Positions 36,735 to 47,817 of a stretch of DNA of 64,000 nt are shown here, piece by piece (position 1 is the stretch's first letter; the number at the start of each line of letters is the position of its first letter). This stretch comes from Rhizaria sp. SCN 62-66 (Eukaryota; Rhizaria, unplaced), in NCBI GenBank assembly GCA_001724265.1, contig MEDY01000088.1:1-64000 (forward strand), given 5' to 3'. The position numbers and the translations under genes are program-made. The notes beneath the pieces are model-generated. The model saw nothing but the letters and a program-made list of their open reading frames with translations. It did not search any database and had not been told where the DNA came from.

Positions 36735-39700
36735 TTACAGCTCAAACCTGTCCGCATCTGACTCCGCGCTGAGCTCGTCCTTGGGCATCACAGCCGCGAC
36801 ATCGCTGTCGTCCTCGGTGCTGGACCGGTCGCTCGCACCAGCGCCCTCGCGCTGCTGCCTCTTGTACTGCTGTCGCGCCAGCCGCGACCCTTGCCGCAGC
36901 GCACGCTGCGTCTTCTGCGCCAGAGCTGCCGCGGCTGCGCCCGCACTGAAGTCCCTGCCGCCACCCTCCGCCAGCACGCCGTCATTTTCGCTGCCGCTGT
37001 CGGAGTCGCCGTAGTTGCCCGCAGTGAACCGGTCGGCGCCATAGAACGTCGCCCCCACGACCCGCGCACGCCCACGCCGCCCCCGCTGGCCCGGATCCGC
37101 GGTCTCGGCAGCATCGTCGGCCGCGGATTTCTCGCGCTCCCTGCGCGCGCGCATCGCGGCCAGGTCCGCCTCGAGCCGCCAGTCAAGCGCCTCTTTGATG
37201 TTCTTGTTCGCGCGCCGCTGCGCCGCGTCTGGCGCTTCGAGCCGCTCCAGCTGCTGCGCACGCAGGTGTGCTAGCGGGTGGCGCGCGCGGTCCTCTTCCT
37301 CCTGCGCCGCGCGCAGCTGCGCCAGCTCGGCCGCGTGCCGCGCCTGCCAGCGCTCCTCGCGCTCGCGCGCGCGCGCCTCCTTGGCCGTCTCGGGCACGTG
37401 CGCGGTGCCGACGCCGAGCCAGATCGAGTCATCGAGCCCGAACCCGTCGTCGTCGCCGTCGTTGGTGTTGTCGGTCGCGCTCAAGCTGACGTTGACGCTG
37501 GCGTTAAGCGAGGCGGGCGCGGACGCCAGTGTCGAGGCAGCTGTCGTCGCGCGACTGCTGGGGAGGCTGTCGTCGTCAGAGTCGTCACCACCAACAACGA
37601 CAGCAGCGGCTGCCGCCGTGTCACCGTCCGTTCTGACGTTGAGGTTGTGATCGCCCCCGTGATCCTTGTCCTTGTCGAAAGACTTCGCAACCGTCGCCAC
37701 AGATACGCCGGCGCTCGCACCAGCCCCAGTGGCGGAGCCGCCCTGTTGCAGCTCCGCCTCGGAGAAGTAGTTAAGCTTGCGGTGCAGCGCTTCCCTCACT
37801 GCGCGCCGTGAAGCGGCCGACGAGCGCGGCACCGCAGCAGCGGCAGAGGCGGCCGCAGCAGAGGCGGCCTCGGCCTCAGCAGCCGCGGCCTCAGCCTCCG
37901 CTTTCGCCGCCTCCGCGGCCGCGCGCAGCTCCGCCGAGCGCTCGGTGAACACATTGGACACAACGGCGGCAACGCCACTCCTGCTGCTCTTCCTGCTCAC
38001 GGTGCCGTTCACGTGGTTCTCGCTCGCCGCCAGGCGCGCGGCGTGCTCCGCGGCGGCCTCGTCGGCGGCGCGCAGCGCCGCGGCGAGCGCCGCGGCGGCC
38101 TTGGTCTTGGCCGCAGCGGCCGCGGCCGCAGTGGCGGCGCGCGTGGCGGCGGCCTCGGCAGCGGCAACGATCTTGTCCGCATCCTGCTCCGCGGCGATGC
38201 GCTTGGCGTCGGCCTTGGCCTGGCGCGCGCGGCGCTTCTCCTCTTCGCCGCGCTCACGCTCGCGCTCGGCCTCGTCCTCCTGGTGCTTGAACGCCGCGCG
38301 CAGCTCCTCCGGCAGGCGCACCTTTAGGTACAGGTACGAGTCGATGCTGCCGGCCCGCAGGTCCTCGGCGCGCGCGGCCTCGAACAGGTGCCGCGCAACG
38401 GCCACCCACGCCAGCGCCGACGACGCGCGCGTGGCGCCCGCGGCGGCGACGGCTGCGGGCAGCAGACGCAGCTCCAGCGGCGTCCACAGTGGCCCGCCGC
38501 CCGGAATCGCCACTGTCGCCTGGCGGTCGCGCGCAAAGCGCTCCGAGCGCGAGAGCCCGTCGTCGGAGCTGTGCGCGCGCTGCTCGCGTCCGCGCCGGCG
38601 GGAGCCGGCACGCGGGCGACTGGCGCCTCCAGCGCGCGCGGGACCGTTGTCACCCTTCTTGCCCCGGCGACTACGGCTGTCGGCGCGAGATCGTCGCCCG
38701 CGCCCGCCAGCGGTTTCGTCGACATAGTCATCCTCGTCGTCATCGCTATCGTCACTTTCGCTGCCGTCTTCACTGCTGCCGCTGCCCGAGAGCCCGTCGC
38801 TGATGAAGCCCTTGTCGCTGTCGTCTTCGCTGCTGTCCGCGACCGCCATCTCTGCCACGGCGCGCCGCACGTATGCGTTCTTCATCTTGCGCATCGCGGC
38901 GGGCGTGTTGGGCTCTTGGTCGCGCAGCGAGCGCCAGGACACCGCGCTGGCGTTCGCGGCACCAGCGCTTGCGGCGCGCTTGGCGGGCGTCGCCTTGATC
39001 GGCGTCGCCCGCGAGCCCGCAGCCCTGGCCGGCGTCGCGGCGCCGGGGCGGCCCCGCGACACGATGCGCCCGCGCAAGTGCGGGTCCGAGTCAGAGTCGT
39101 CGCTGCCGCTGCCGGACTCAGTCTCGCTCTCGCTCTCGGTCACCGTCGTCGCGTCACTGGCCCAGCCGCTCGCTGCCGCGCGCGCGCCCCCGCGTCCGCG
39201 ACCACTGGCAGCGGGACCCGGCGCAGGGCGCGCGTGTTTGGCGCTGCCGGGCGTGCGCACACCCGCGCCCGCGCTTGACGTCGCGCGAAGCGAGCGCGCG
39301 GCAGGGCTGGCGAGAGGAGAGCTGGCCCTGCGCTTGCGCGACGCGCTGCCGGTCGCCGTCTGACTGCGACTCTTTGAGCGCGCGCCGCCCCGCGCCGCCG
39401 CACCACCGCTCTTACCGCCACGAGCACCGGTCCCGCGGCTGCGGCTGCGGCCGTCACTGTTTTTGCCGTCGTCATCACTGTCACCGTCGTCGTCGCCGTC
39501 GTCGTTTTCAGTGTCGCTGGCACTGTTATGGCGGTCGGTCGACTCGGAGTCGTCGCTGCTGATGACGATAGGTGTCTCGAGCGAGCTGCCCAGCGCCCCC
39601 AGCGCGTCGCGCCGCGCCGACCTGCTCCGCAGCGGGCGCGCCGGCGTCACAAGAGGCGCCCGCGCAGGCGCCGCAGACGCCTGAGTCCGCGGCGACGACC

Positions 39701-41600
39701 GGGACGGCGCCCTGGTCTGCGCTCTCGCCGGCGGCCGGGCAGCAGCTGCAGGCTTGCTTTGCGGCTTCACAGGCGTTGCCACACGAACATTGGGTGCAAA
39801 GGCAGACGCCGATGCCGACGCTGACGCGCGCGCATGCAGCGTCCCCCTGAGCGCGGCTGGAACCTTGATCGGGCTGGGGGCGCACTTGACCGCAGCGGCC
39901 CGCTCTGCGGCGGCTTTGGCCTTGCGCCGCGTGTTGGCGCGCGTAACGTCGTAGTCGTCGTCGTCATCGTCGCTGCCGATGGCGGCCGTGGCGACAGGCG
40001 AGCTCTCGTTGCTGTCGACAATGACCACGGCCTCGCCCGCTTCCATGTCGCTGTCAGTACTTAGATCGGTCATGCGTATAGTATTGCCGCGCAATGCACC
40101 ACGCGACGCATTGCGCAACGCCGTGCGTGGAGAGGTGCGCGCCGCAACACCCGCACCGGTGGCACTGGTCTTGCCGCCGCTACGAGCCCGGCCGGGCGTG
40201 TAGATCTGCGCGACCGGCAGCACCAACGCAGCCGCGTCGCGCCGAGCGGACACGCCGACGCCACTCTGTGCAGCGCTGGCCTTGGCCAGGGCCTGGCCCC
40301 AGACTTCGTCATCGTCATCATCGTCGTCGTCGACGACGACTTCGTTGTTGCTCACTGCGACGGTATTACTGTGGACGCTGCTCGCAGGCTTCACGCCGCT
40401 GCCTGTGCGCTTCACAGGCGTGACACGCGGCGCCGTTCTCCCCGTCGCCGCCGCCGTCGGCGCGGACGCGGTCGCAGAGGCTGTGGACGAAGAGGTGGTA
40501 ACGGTCGACCTCATGCTGCGCCGGACACTGCCTACAGCAGCTGCAGCCGGCGCTGTCGTGACCGACTGAGACAGCGAGGCCGGCGGCGGGGAGACAACGG
40601 CGGCCGTGAGCAGGGTGTCCGTGCCGCGGGTCGAGCGCGCTGGCGTGCTGTTGCTCGCAGCAACGCTCGGAGTCGCAGTCCCTGCGGCACTGGCGCTCAC
40701 GTTGGTGCTCCGAGCTGCTGCGAACGCGCCGATGGGGGCGCGGACCAGGCTCGCGGCCGTGGCGAAGCCCGACGCGGCCAACAGAGAGCGCCGTGGCCGC
40801 GACTGCGTCGGAGACGTCTCCGCATCTGCCGCAGACGCAGTCGGCGAGGTGGCGGTCACGGCGGCAGCGGTTTTGGGCGGCGGCAGCGGGGGACCCATGG
40901 GCGCGACTGCGTGCGCCAGCGACTGCGACAGGTCGCGCGCCGAGGACGCCCCCGTCTTCGCTGCATTCATCGCTGCAGCGGCAGACGCAGTTGCGGAGCC
41001 AGGGGCCGGGACGACAGGCGTCGCGGCGGCCGAGCTGCGGGGGGCCACTTCCAGGGGCAGCACGGGCGCCGTGGCGGCCGAGGAGCCGGCGGAGCCCGCG
41101 CCATGGGCCTTGGCCGGCGAGCCGCACCCGGAGCCCGTAGAGGATGCGCACGCAGCGTCGGCGCCTGCGTTGGTACCCTAAAAGTGCGAGGTGTCGAATA
41201 CGACGCTCTGCTGCTTGCCAGTCATTGGCTGCTGGTGTGATGGGGACGCGGAGGTGACCGTGGTGGCGCAGCTGGGCGGCGCGGTGGAACATTGCGTAGA
41301 AGTGGCGGAGGTCTGCACTGGTGAGATCAGTACGTTGTCAGTCGACATCCTGTTGAATATGGAATAAATGCCCTTAATGTTGGCAATGCCCGTCATGAGC
41401 GGCGAACCCGAACCTGTGGAGGCTGCGGGCACAGGGGTTGCTCCACGGGAGGTGCTCCGCGTCCCAGGAGACGCGGAAAAAGAGCTTGTGTCCGAGGTCG
41501 AGTTTGATATTCCCTCCGCGAGTGACAGCTCAGCGTCGGGGGAGCCGTGGGGACTTTGACGAGGGCCAGCCTCGCTCGTTTGTCGAGACGGTGGCGGCAT
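36735..41600 (-). CDS. Large disordered, probably nuclear protein with a SANT/Myb-like segment, read with UAG as sense
   Basis: With TAG as sense this is one frame of 1621 residues from ATG 41600 to TAA 36735-36737. The single TAG is at 41178-41180 (residue 141), between TSHF and GTNAGAD; no TAA or TGA interrupts. Standard code would give a 140-residue peptide and a separate 1442-residue ORF. The sequence is rich in Ser, Ala, Asp and Arg with many nuclear-localisation-like basic clusters and repeated acidic patches (DDDDDDDEVWGQAL, SDSDPHLRGR). About residues 1030-1085 read GGPLWTPLELRLLPAAV and LAWVAVARHLFEAAR, resembling a SANT/Myb helix pair. A long Ala/Glu/Arg coiled-coil-like region follows, then a conserved-looking ALDWRLEADLAAMRARRERE. 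A chromatin role is an inference; no family is certain. Confidence 0.7.
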
Positions 41601-42567
41601 TCTAAAATAGATAGCATAGCAGTCGTTGGGAGAGGAATTTTTTGTAATATCAGGTGAGATATAAGGGGAGTTGTAAAATAATGCGTTGAAACATTATTCT
41701 ATGATCACTAGATAGAGATCTCGACCAGGGCAAGTTGAAGTCCAGAACTCCCGAAGCGCGGGAGAATCAGGCTTCGAAAACTCACGCTAGATTTTAGACT
41801 TCAAAGACATGTACTTCAAGAAGATGTTTGTATACTGAAACGTGCCTGCAATATGCTTTGTTTAAGCACGCGCTGTGCTGTATTCTCTTGCATATTATTA
41901 CTAACGATGCATACAAGCATATATATCTCTCGTGGCGTGCCAACAAACCTAGCGTAGCACACGACATATTCTTGGGTTTGCTTCGCATAACCGATTCATC
42001 CAAAACCGATTTTTGAGTATAATTTATATATAGTATTTAAGTGTTACCAACTAATGTTTCTGGCTTCAATGGTTTTGTTATTATGATGATACAAGAGCAA
42101 ATCATTTTTAACCACAAGTTGTTTTTTGATTGTTCGCGGTTCGCGAAAAACAAATTTGAGTGGCGGCGGGTGGTCGCGGCGTTTGACTGCTTCGTTTCAG
42201 GCCCGACCTGTGCCGGTTGGATATGGAGTGCTAGCGGGCGTGTTTCTCTGTGGCTTGGCGATCTTACATCATTTTCACTAAGAACACGTGCGGTCGTACC
42301 GATAAACACTTTATTTTATTCCGCAATGGGACTGATTCCGCATGAACGGCGTGTGCGCTGTCGACCCACAAAGTCGACCGTGTTCCTGCCACAAGCTCTC
42401 TCTCTCTGCCACCCGTGAGGTAGCTCTTTGTCCCGGAATCCGAGCTGCTTCTCTTTGTCCGACTCGTAAGCCAACGCTAACTCGAGATCCTGCTGTTTAT
42501 TTGTCCCATATTCCCTTTCTGCTCTCGTCACGCCCTTTCACCCCGCACACAGCCTAAGAGTTCCAGG
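41601..42567. other. Divergent intergenic region, about 970 bases
   Basis: Holds the 5' flanks of the large disordered protein gene and of MetRS. AT-rich on the left; the last 230 bases before the MetRS ATG are more CT-rich, typical of a leader. No RNA gene or repeat is seen. Confidence 0.5.
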
Positions 42568-45500
42568 ATGTCAGCTCCTGTCGAAGGCAAGATTCAGCTC
42601 CCCGTGGCCGGTGAGCGCAACGTGCTCATCACGTCTGCGCTGCCTTACGTGAACAACGTGCCTCACCTGGGCAACATTGTCGGCTGCGTGCTGTCCGGCG
42701 ACGTTTACGCGCGCTTCTGCCGTCTTCGCGGCTACAACACGCTCTACATCTGCGGCACAGATGAGTACGGCACTGCAACCGAGACCAAGGCCCAGCAGGA
42801 GGGCCTGACCCCGCAGCAGATCTGCGACAAGTACCATGTCATCCACAAGGCCGTGTACGACTGGTTCGACATTGCGTTCGACCACTTCGGCCGCACGTCG
42901 ACGCCGACGCAGACGGCCATCGCCCAGGACATCTTCAAGAAGTGCGACGCCAACAAGTTCATTTGCTGCCAGAAGACGCAGCAGTTCTACTGTACGCCCT
43001 GCGACCGCTTCCTTGCGGACCGCTTTGTGTCGGGTGTGTGCCCGTTCTGCAAGTACGAGGACGCTAAGGGCGACCAGTGCGACAAGTGCTCCAAGCTTAT
43101 CAACGCCATCGAGCTCACCAACCCGCTGTGCACGGTGTGCAAGGCCGCGCCCCAGGTCAAGGACTCGAAGCAGCTATGCCTGACGCTGCCCAAGCTTCAG
43201 TGTAAGCTCAAGAACTTTGTAAAGCAGAACTACGGCCCCTGGTCCGCTAACGCGCGCCAGGTGACGGACGCGTGGCTGGCCCAGAAGCTCATCGCGCGCC
43301 AGATCACGCGCGACCTCAAGTGGGGCACGCCCGTGCCGAAGCCGGGGTTCGACTCCAAGGTCTTCTACGTGTGGTTCGACGCGCCGATCGGGTACATCTC
43401 CATCACGGCGGGCTACTCGGACCAGTGGCAGAAGTGGTGGAAGTGGGACCGCGCCGACGGCGCCGAGCACAAGCCCGCCGCTGACTGCGCCGACACCGCG
43501 TGCGAGGAGTGCGAAGAGCCCGCTGCGGGCCCCGAGGCCGGCGCCGAGGGCGCGGATGACAAGGACGCGAAGCTGTACAAGGACTGCGAAGGCTGCGCCG
43601 AGTGCGACGACGCGGCCAAGCCTGAGTTCGTGGACAAGTACAACGTCGAGCTGGTGCAATTTCTCGGCAAGGACAACATCCCGTTCCACTCGGTCATGTT
43701 CCCGTCGACGCTGCTGGCCGCCAAGGACGGCTACATCATGCCCCGCACAATCTCGTCCACCGAGTACCTCAACTACGAGGGCGCCAAGTTCTCTAAGACG
43801 CGCGGCGTGGGCGTCTTCGGCGACCAGGCTCGCGACACGGGCGTGCCCTCCGAGGTCTGGCGCTATTACTTGCTGGCGAACCGGCCCGAGCAGGCCGACA
43901 CGATGTTCACCTGGGACGACTTCGCATCTAAGGCCAATTCGGAGCTGCCCAACAACCTCGGCAACCTCGTGCAGCGTGTGCTCGCCTTCATCTCCTCCAA
44001 GCTCGGCGGAGTGGTGCCTGCGGCTGTGTCCAGCAAGCTGGGCGACGCCGAGACGCAGCTCGAGACTGAGGTCGCGGACCTGATGCAGAACTACGTCAAG
44101 CTGCTTGACACGCAGTCGCTCAAGGACGCGCTGCGCACGGCCATGAACATCTCCATGGCCGGCAACAAGTACATGCAGGACAAGAAGCCCTGGGCACTCA
44201 CCGAGGACGCCGAGGCGTGCGGCACCGCGCTGGCAGTGCTCACGCAGCTCATCTACTTGCTCGCCATCATCCTCGACCCCTTCATGCCGGGCTTCTCGCG
44301 CAAGGTCTTCGCGCAGCTCAACCTCACCATGCCCACGACCCCGCTCAAGAACATCGAGGCCGGCATGGAGGGCAGCGCCTGGCCCCTTGCCAAGATCCTC
44401 GCCGCGGCCGCCGCGGCCGCGCAGAACCCCGAGGCTGCGGTCGTGCCGGGCCTCATCGTCGTGCCCGCGGGCCACAAGCTCGGCGCGCCCGCGCCCATTT
44501 TCGGCAAGCTCGACGCCGGCCGCGTCACCGAGCTCCGCCAGAAGTTCCAGGTACGTACCCACACGCCTATCTTTCACGTTATATTATCCGTTTGGTACGG
44601 ATGCAACGTCTTGTTTTTTTTTTTTTCTTCCTGTTTTATATCTTCATACCCACTCTACTGTTTCTGTTGCTCCTTTTGCAGGGTGCTGTGACCGAGGCCA
44701 CTGGCGCCCCGTTCCCGATGACACTGGTGACCGGCGTGGTGACCGAGGTGGGCGAGCACCCCACCAACGCCAAGTGTTACGTGCTCAAGGTCGACTGCGG
44801 CGAGCCCGAGCAGCGGCAGATCGTGTCGACGCTCGTGGCCAGCTACTCGCCCGAGGCGCTGCTGGGCAAGACTGTGCTCGTGTTGACCAACCTCAAGCCG
44901 GGCAAGTTCGGCGGTGTGCTCTCGCAGGGCATGATCCTCACCGCGCTCTACGCAGAGGGCGACAAGACGACCATCAAGGTCCTCACCTCGGCCGCGCCCA
45001 AGGGCTCTAAGGCCGTCCCCGAGGGCTCTCACCATGAACCCGTCAAGGTCTTCGACGTCAAGTCCAAGCTCAACGCCGTCCAGCTTAACACCGTTGCGGG
45101 TGGCAAGGTACGATTTAACACAACACACAATGTTCATGATACTATCGCGCAACACAGTCATGTTGCGCGTTCTTTTTTATGCGCTGCTTTATGCGAAGGA
45201 GACAGCTTTGCTGGACTTATGGTCCCGTAGCCTGTTTCTGATTCAACAGCGCTAGATTCTCAACTTTAATACGCTCACCTTTTGCGAAGGAGACAGTTTT
45301 GCTGAACCGAATGGTTTTTTAGCCTGTTTCTGATGTAGGCGAGCAAGATTCTACTTGTTCTTTTTTGTTTTTTGTTTTGTTTTGTTTGTTCTTACATCAC
45401 TGTTGGTGACAACTCCCAATTCCATGTTGTCTCACTTCGTTTTCTGCCACCCCCTTCTTGCCTTGGTTTCCGCCCCCACAGATCCACGTCGGCACCGCGC

Positions 45501-45568
45501 CGCTCATGATCGGCACCCACGCGGTCGAGGCCGACGGTGGCGCTCCCGAAGGTGCCACCGTCTGCTAA
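42568..45568 (+). CDS. Cytosolic methionyl-tRNA synthetase with C-terminal EMAPII-like domain (three exons)
   Basis: Charges tRNA-Met. Exons are 42568-44550, 44682-45107 and 45482-45568. Introns start GTACGT and GTACGA and end TGCAG and CACAG. The product is 831 residues, stop TAA. Class I signatures: LPYVNNVPHLGN (HIGH-type, 33-36) and KFSKT (KMSKS-type, 407-411). Zinc-knuckle cysteines lie in YCTPCDRFL, VCPFCKYED and QCDKCSKLI. The anticodon domain has WRYYLLANRPE and NNLGNLVQRV. Exons 2-3 encode an OB-fold tRNA-binding domain (VTGVVTEVGEHPTNAKCYVL, LTNLKPGKFGGVLSQGMIL), as in EMAPII, Arc1p and some MetRS. An unusual acidic, Cys-rich insertion (CADTACEECEE ... CEGCAECDD, about 304-350) sits in the catalytic domain. 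Intron 2 and a 3'-UTR intron carry the hairpin RNAs listed below. Confidence 0.95.
45181..45259 (+). ncRNA. Intronic H/ACA-like hairpin RNA, copy A (AGA box)
   Basis: In intron 2 of MetRS. Lower stem GCGCTG (45181-45186) with CAGCGC (45247-45252); internal pocket; upper stem GAGACAG with CTGTTTC; apical stem GGAC with GTCC. AGA (45254-45256) follows one base after the lower stem, with three bases to the inferred 3' end. Total 79 nt. The shape fits a pseudouridylation guide; the target is unknown. Confidence 0.5.
45273..45351 (+). ncRNA. Intronic H/ACA-like hairpin RNA, copy B (AGA box)
   Basis: 13 bases after copy A in the same intron. Lower stem GCTCACC (45273-45279) with GGCGAGC (45338-45344, one mismatch); same pocket and upper stem as copy A; apical stem ACC with GGT. 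AGA at 45346-45348. Total 79 nt. Together with copy A it could form one two-hairpin H/ACA RNA. Confidence 0.5.
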
Positions 45569-45684
45569 GCGCTCGGTACTGAGCGCTCGGAGCACTGAGT
45601 CCCTGCCTCCCGCCCTTGTCTCTCACCAGGTACGCACCCTAATCTGACTCCCTCAGTTATTGCCGATTTTTTTGCTGCTTATGT

Positions 45685-45763
45685 GCGTTGTACTTTGCGA
45701 AAGAGACAGTTTTGCTGGACCTCTGGTCTAATAGCCTGTCTCTGATTCGGTCACGCTAGATTC
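45685..45763 (+). ncRNA. Intronic H/ACA-like hairpin RNA, copy A' (AGA box)
   Basis: In the 3'-UTR intron. Lower stem GCGT (45685-45688) with ACGC (45753-45756), different from copy A but still paired; upper stem GAGACAG with CTGTCTC; apical GGACC with GGTCT. AGA at 45758-45760. Total 79 nt. Confidence 0.5.
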
Positions 45764-45774
45764 TTCAACTTTAC

Positions 45775-45852
45775 GCTCACCTTTTGCGAAGGAGACAGTT
45801 TTGCTGAGCCACCGGCTCTCTAGCCTGTTTCTGATGTAGGCGAGCAAGATTT
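45775..45852 (+). ncRNA. Intronic H/ACA-like hairpin RNA, copy B' (AGA box)
   Basis: In the 3'-UTR intron after copy A'. Lower stem GCTCACC (45775-45781) with GGCGAGC (45839-45845), as in copy B; upper stem GAGACAG with CTGTTTC; apical stem GAGCC with GGCTC. AGA at 45847-45849. Total 78 nt. Confidence 0.5.
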
Positions 45853-46751
45853 TTGTTTTTATACGTTCTTATATCTTTTTCTAGTCCTTTGAGTCTTTTC
45901 TTGATGAAGAGGTCTTGTCACACAATCTTTCACTTCTCTTGCAAACACACTCGCTCACTTTGTCCCCTTTTATGATAACGCTTTGATTTTCTTGTTCGCA
46001 GAGCTCGACTGCCGACTCCAACGCTGCGTTCGCAGTTATATGTTTTCTTAACATTTTCTTTTGCTTTTACTCCGCCACCTAAGCCACTTGATTTCTCTAG
46101 TCTCACAACGTCTCTTGTAGCTCGCCATTTCCGGTGGCTGCACAGGCGTAATAATACACACCGTAACTACCAGTTTTTCTCACATTCACTGAGTACTTAC
46201 AACACTCCATCAATGGAATGCTCAACGAGATTTGCGCGATTGGGGTGGGTTTGATTCTGTATTGATGTTAAACATGCGTCTTTGTCCTTAAAGTCAGCGG
46301 ACTGTGACTGAGTATGAACGGGCCGCTTTCGGGAAGCGACACGATATCAAACATACGGTCGTCAGTGCGGACATACGAACAGAGACACACGTGTATGCAA
46401 CGCATCGCTAGAGTAAACATGAGTAGAAAAAGCTTTGTAACGGGACGGAGTCGAGACACGACTCAGGAAAAAAGAAAAATCTCGACGTAGGCCTTGAGGG
46501 GTAGCCCACATATAATTGATCGAGTGCCTGCTGAGCACACCGGGGTTGGGACAACCCAATATGTCCTTGTCGCACTGGAGTGTGACTTGATGTGTCATCA
46601 ATCAAACACAACACGAGTCACAAGCTTCGATGCAGCGCAGTCACGCAGACACCAAGCATTGCCAACCCAGACTAACATATGACAATAATGCAGTGACTCA
46701 GTAGACCGAGGCGGTCACCGAATTGCAGCGGCAACATCAGCAACAACACGC

Positions 46752-47246
46752 TTAGGCGGCCTTGGACTTCTTGGTGGCAGCCTTACCGGCGGAGTCGGCG
46801 CGGCGCTTGGCGTCTCGGCGCGAGACGTCACCGTCGCGGACAAGCCCGCCCGTGGTGTGCGCGCGGTAGATGCTGTTGTAGTACTTCTGGAAGGACGCGG
46901 CCTCGCCGGCGGGGACGACGCAGGAGATCTTCTTTGGGCCGAGCACGGCGCGGACGAGGCAGCCCGCCTCGCCGAGCGTGTGGTCCACCGGTGCAGCCGC
47001 GGGCTTCTTGCCCTTCTGGGAACCCTTCTTAGAACCCTTCACAGCGGCGGGCTTCGCAGCAGCGGCCGCAGCAGCAGGCTTGGGCGTCTCAGTGCCAGTC
47101 TTGTTGTTGGAGGGAGGCAGGTTGGCCTCACCAGCAATCGCGTAGCGCTTGAAAGAGACGTCCACAGTGCCCGTATTCTTGGTCGTTGACGTGTTCAACA
47201 TGCGCGTAAACTGATCCAGGAACGCGTCCGGAGTCAAACGAACCAT
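46752..47246 (-). CDS. SRP14: Signal recognition particle 14-kDa protein
   Basis: Alu-domain protein of SRP; with SRP9 it gives elongation arrest during co-translational targeting to the ER. 164 residues, ATG 47246, TAA 46752-46754. The family pattern is clear: MVRLTPDAFLDQFTRML at the start, TVDVSFKRYAI (beta strand, as in YITLKKY), then after an insertion GCLVRAVLGPKKISCVVPAG, FQKYYNSIYRAHTTGGLVR (as in FQMAYSNLLRANMDGL) and a Lys/Arg-rich tail. An insertion of about 50 residues rich in Ala and Lys sits in the loop between the early strands, where SRP14 proteins vary. A CTTTCTAG just upstream could be a 5'-UTR splice acceptor. It diverges from the dynein gene. Confidence 0.9.
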   Translation of the reverse strand: MVRLTPDAFLDQFTRMLNTSTTKNTGTVDVSFKRYAIAGEANLPPSNNKTGTETPKPAAAAAAAKPAAVKGSKKGSQKGKKPAAAPVDHTLGEAGCLVRAVLGPKKISCVVPAGEAASFQKYYNSIYRAHTTGGLVRDGDVSRRDAKRRADSAGKAATKKSKAA

Positions 47247-47817
47247 ATTCCTAGAAAGGGATATCAGGAATGGTCAGATTGGGAATGAAAACGAAGAAAT
47301 TGTGGGGTGTGAGAGGAAGTCATGACACAGCAGTACAATCATAGGAATATCTCATCATAGACTCGACACAATAACAACTGGCAAACACCTGTATTGTATG
47401 CGACACAAGTCGACCAGAACATAAATAAGACACTTCAAAATCTACTTAACATGCCGAGATATAGAATCAATTCGGCGTTTCCTCGGTCCAAGTGACTGTG
47501 CGCAGCCAGGCGGCTTCCTTTCTCGAGTTTGAATCGGTCGGTAACGGCGAGTTGCTCATTTAGCCCCACAGCGCCTCTAAAACACCACCTGTTCATACTT
47601 AAATTTCATTTATGATACATTTACTATTTGACACTATCGCAACTTTAATCTTGCACTGAATGACGTTACACTGGGCTCATAGACCTTATTTTGTTGACTA
47701 CCGCCACCGGTTCTTTTTGACTTGTGTCTTCCCCTCTCTTTAGCGACTTGCAGGCGACTACTCTTTCCAACTGCAGACTCTTGACAACTTTGCACACACC
47801 ACACACTTTTTGACGTC
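47247..47817. other. Divergent intergenic region between SRP14 and dynein
   Basis: About 570 bases, AT-rich with a CT-rich leader before the dynein ATG; CGACTTGCAG ending at 47753 is a plausible 5'-UTR acceptor. No RNA gene or repeat seen. Confidence 0.45.

Larger units (their letters stand above)
45630..46001 (+). other. 3'-UTR intron of the MetRS gene
   Basis: Begins GTACGC after CTCACCAG and ends CTTGTTCGCAG. It starts 62 bases after the MetRS stop. Its length (372 nt) nearly equals that of coding intron 2 (374 nt), and both hold a pair of matching hairpins, so the two introns may descend from one duplication. Splicing is inferred from site consensus only. Confidence 0.6.
45569..46751. 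other. Convergent region: MetRS 3' UTR and SRP14 3' flank
   Basis: Holds the 3'-UTR intron with two hairpins (annotated above), then about 260 T-rich bases of probable MetRS 3' end. The last 480 bases are purine-rich on the + strand, on the downstream side of SRP14. No further gene is supported. Confidence 0.5.
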
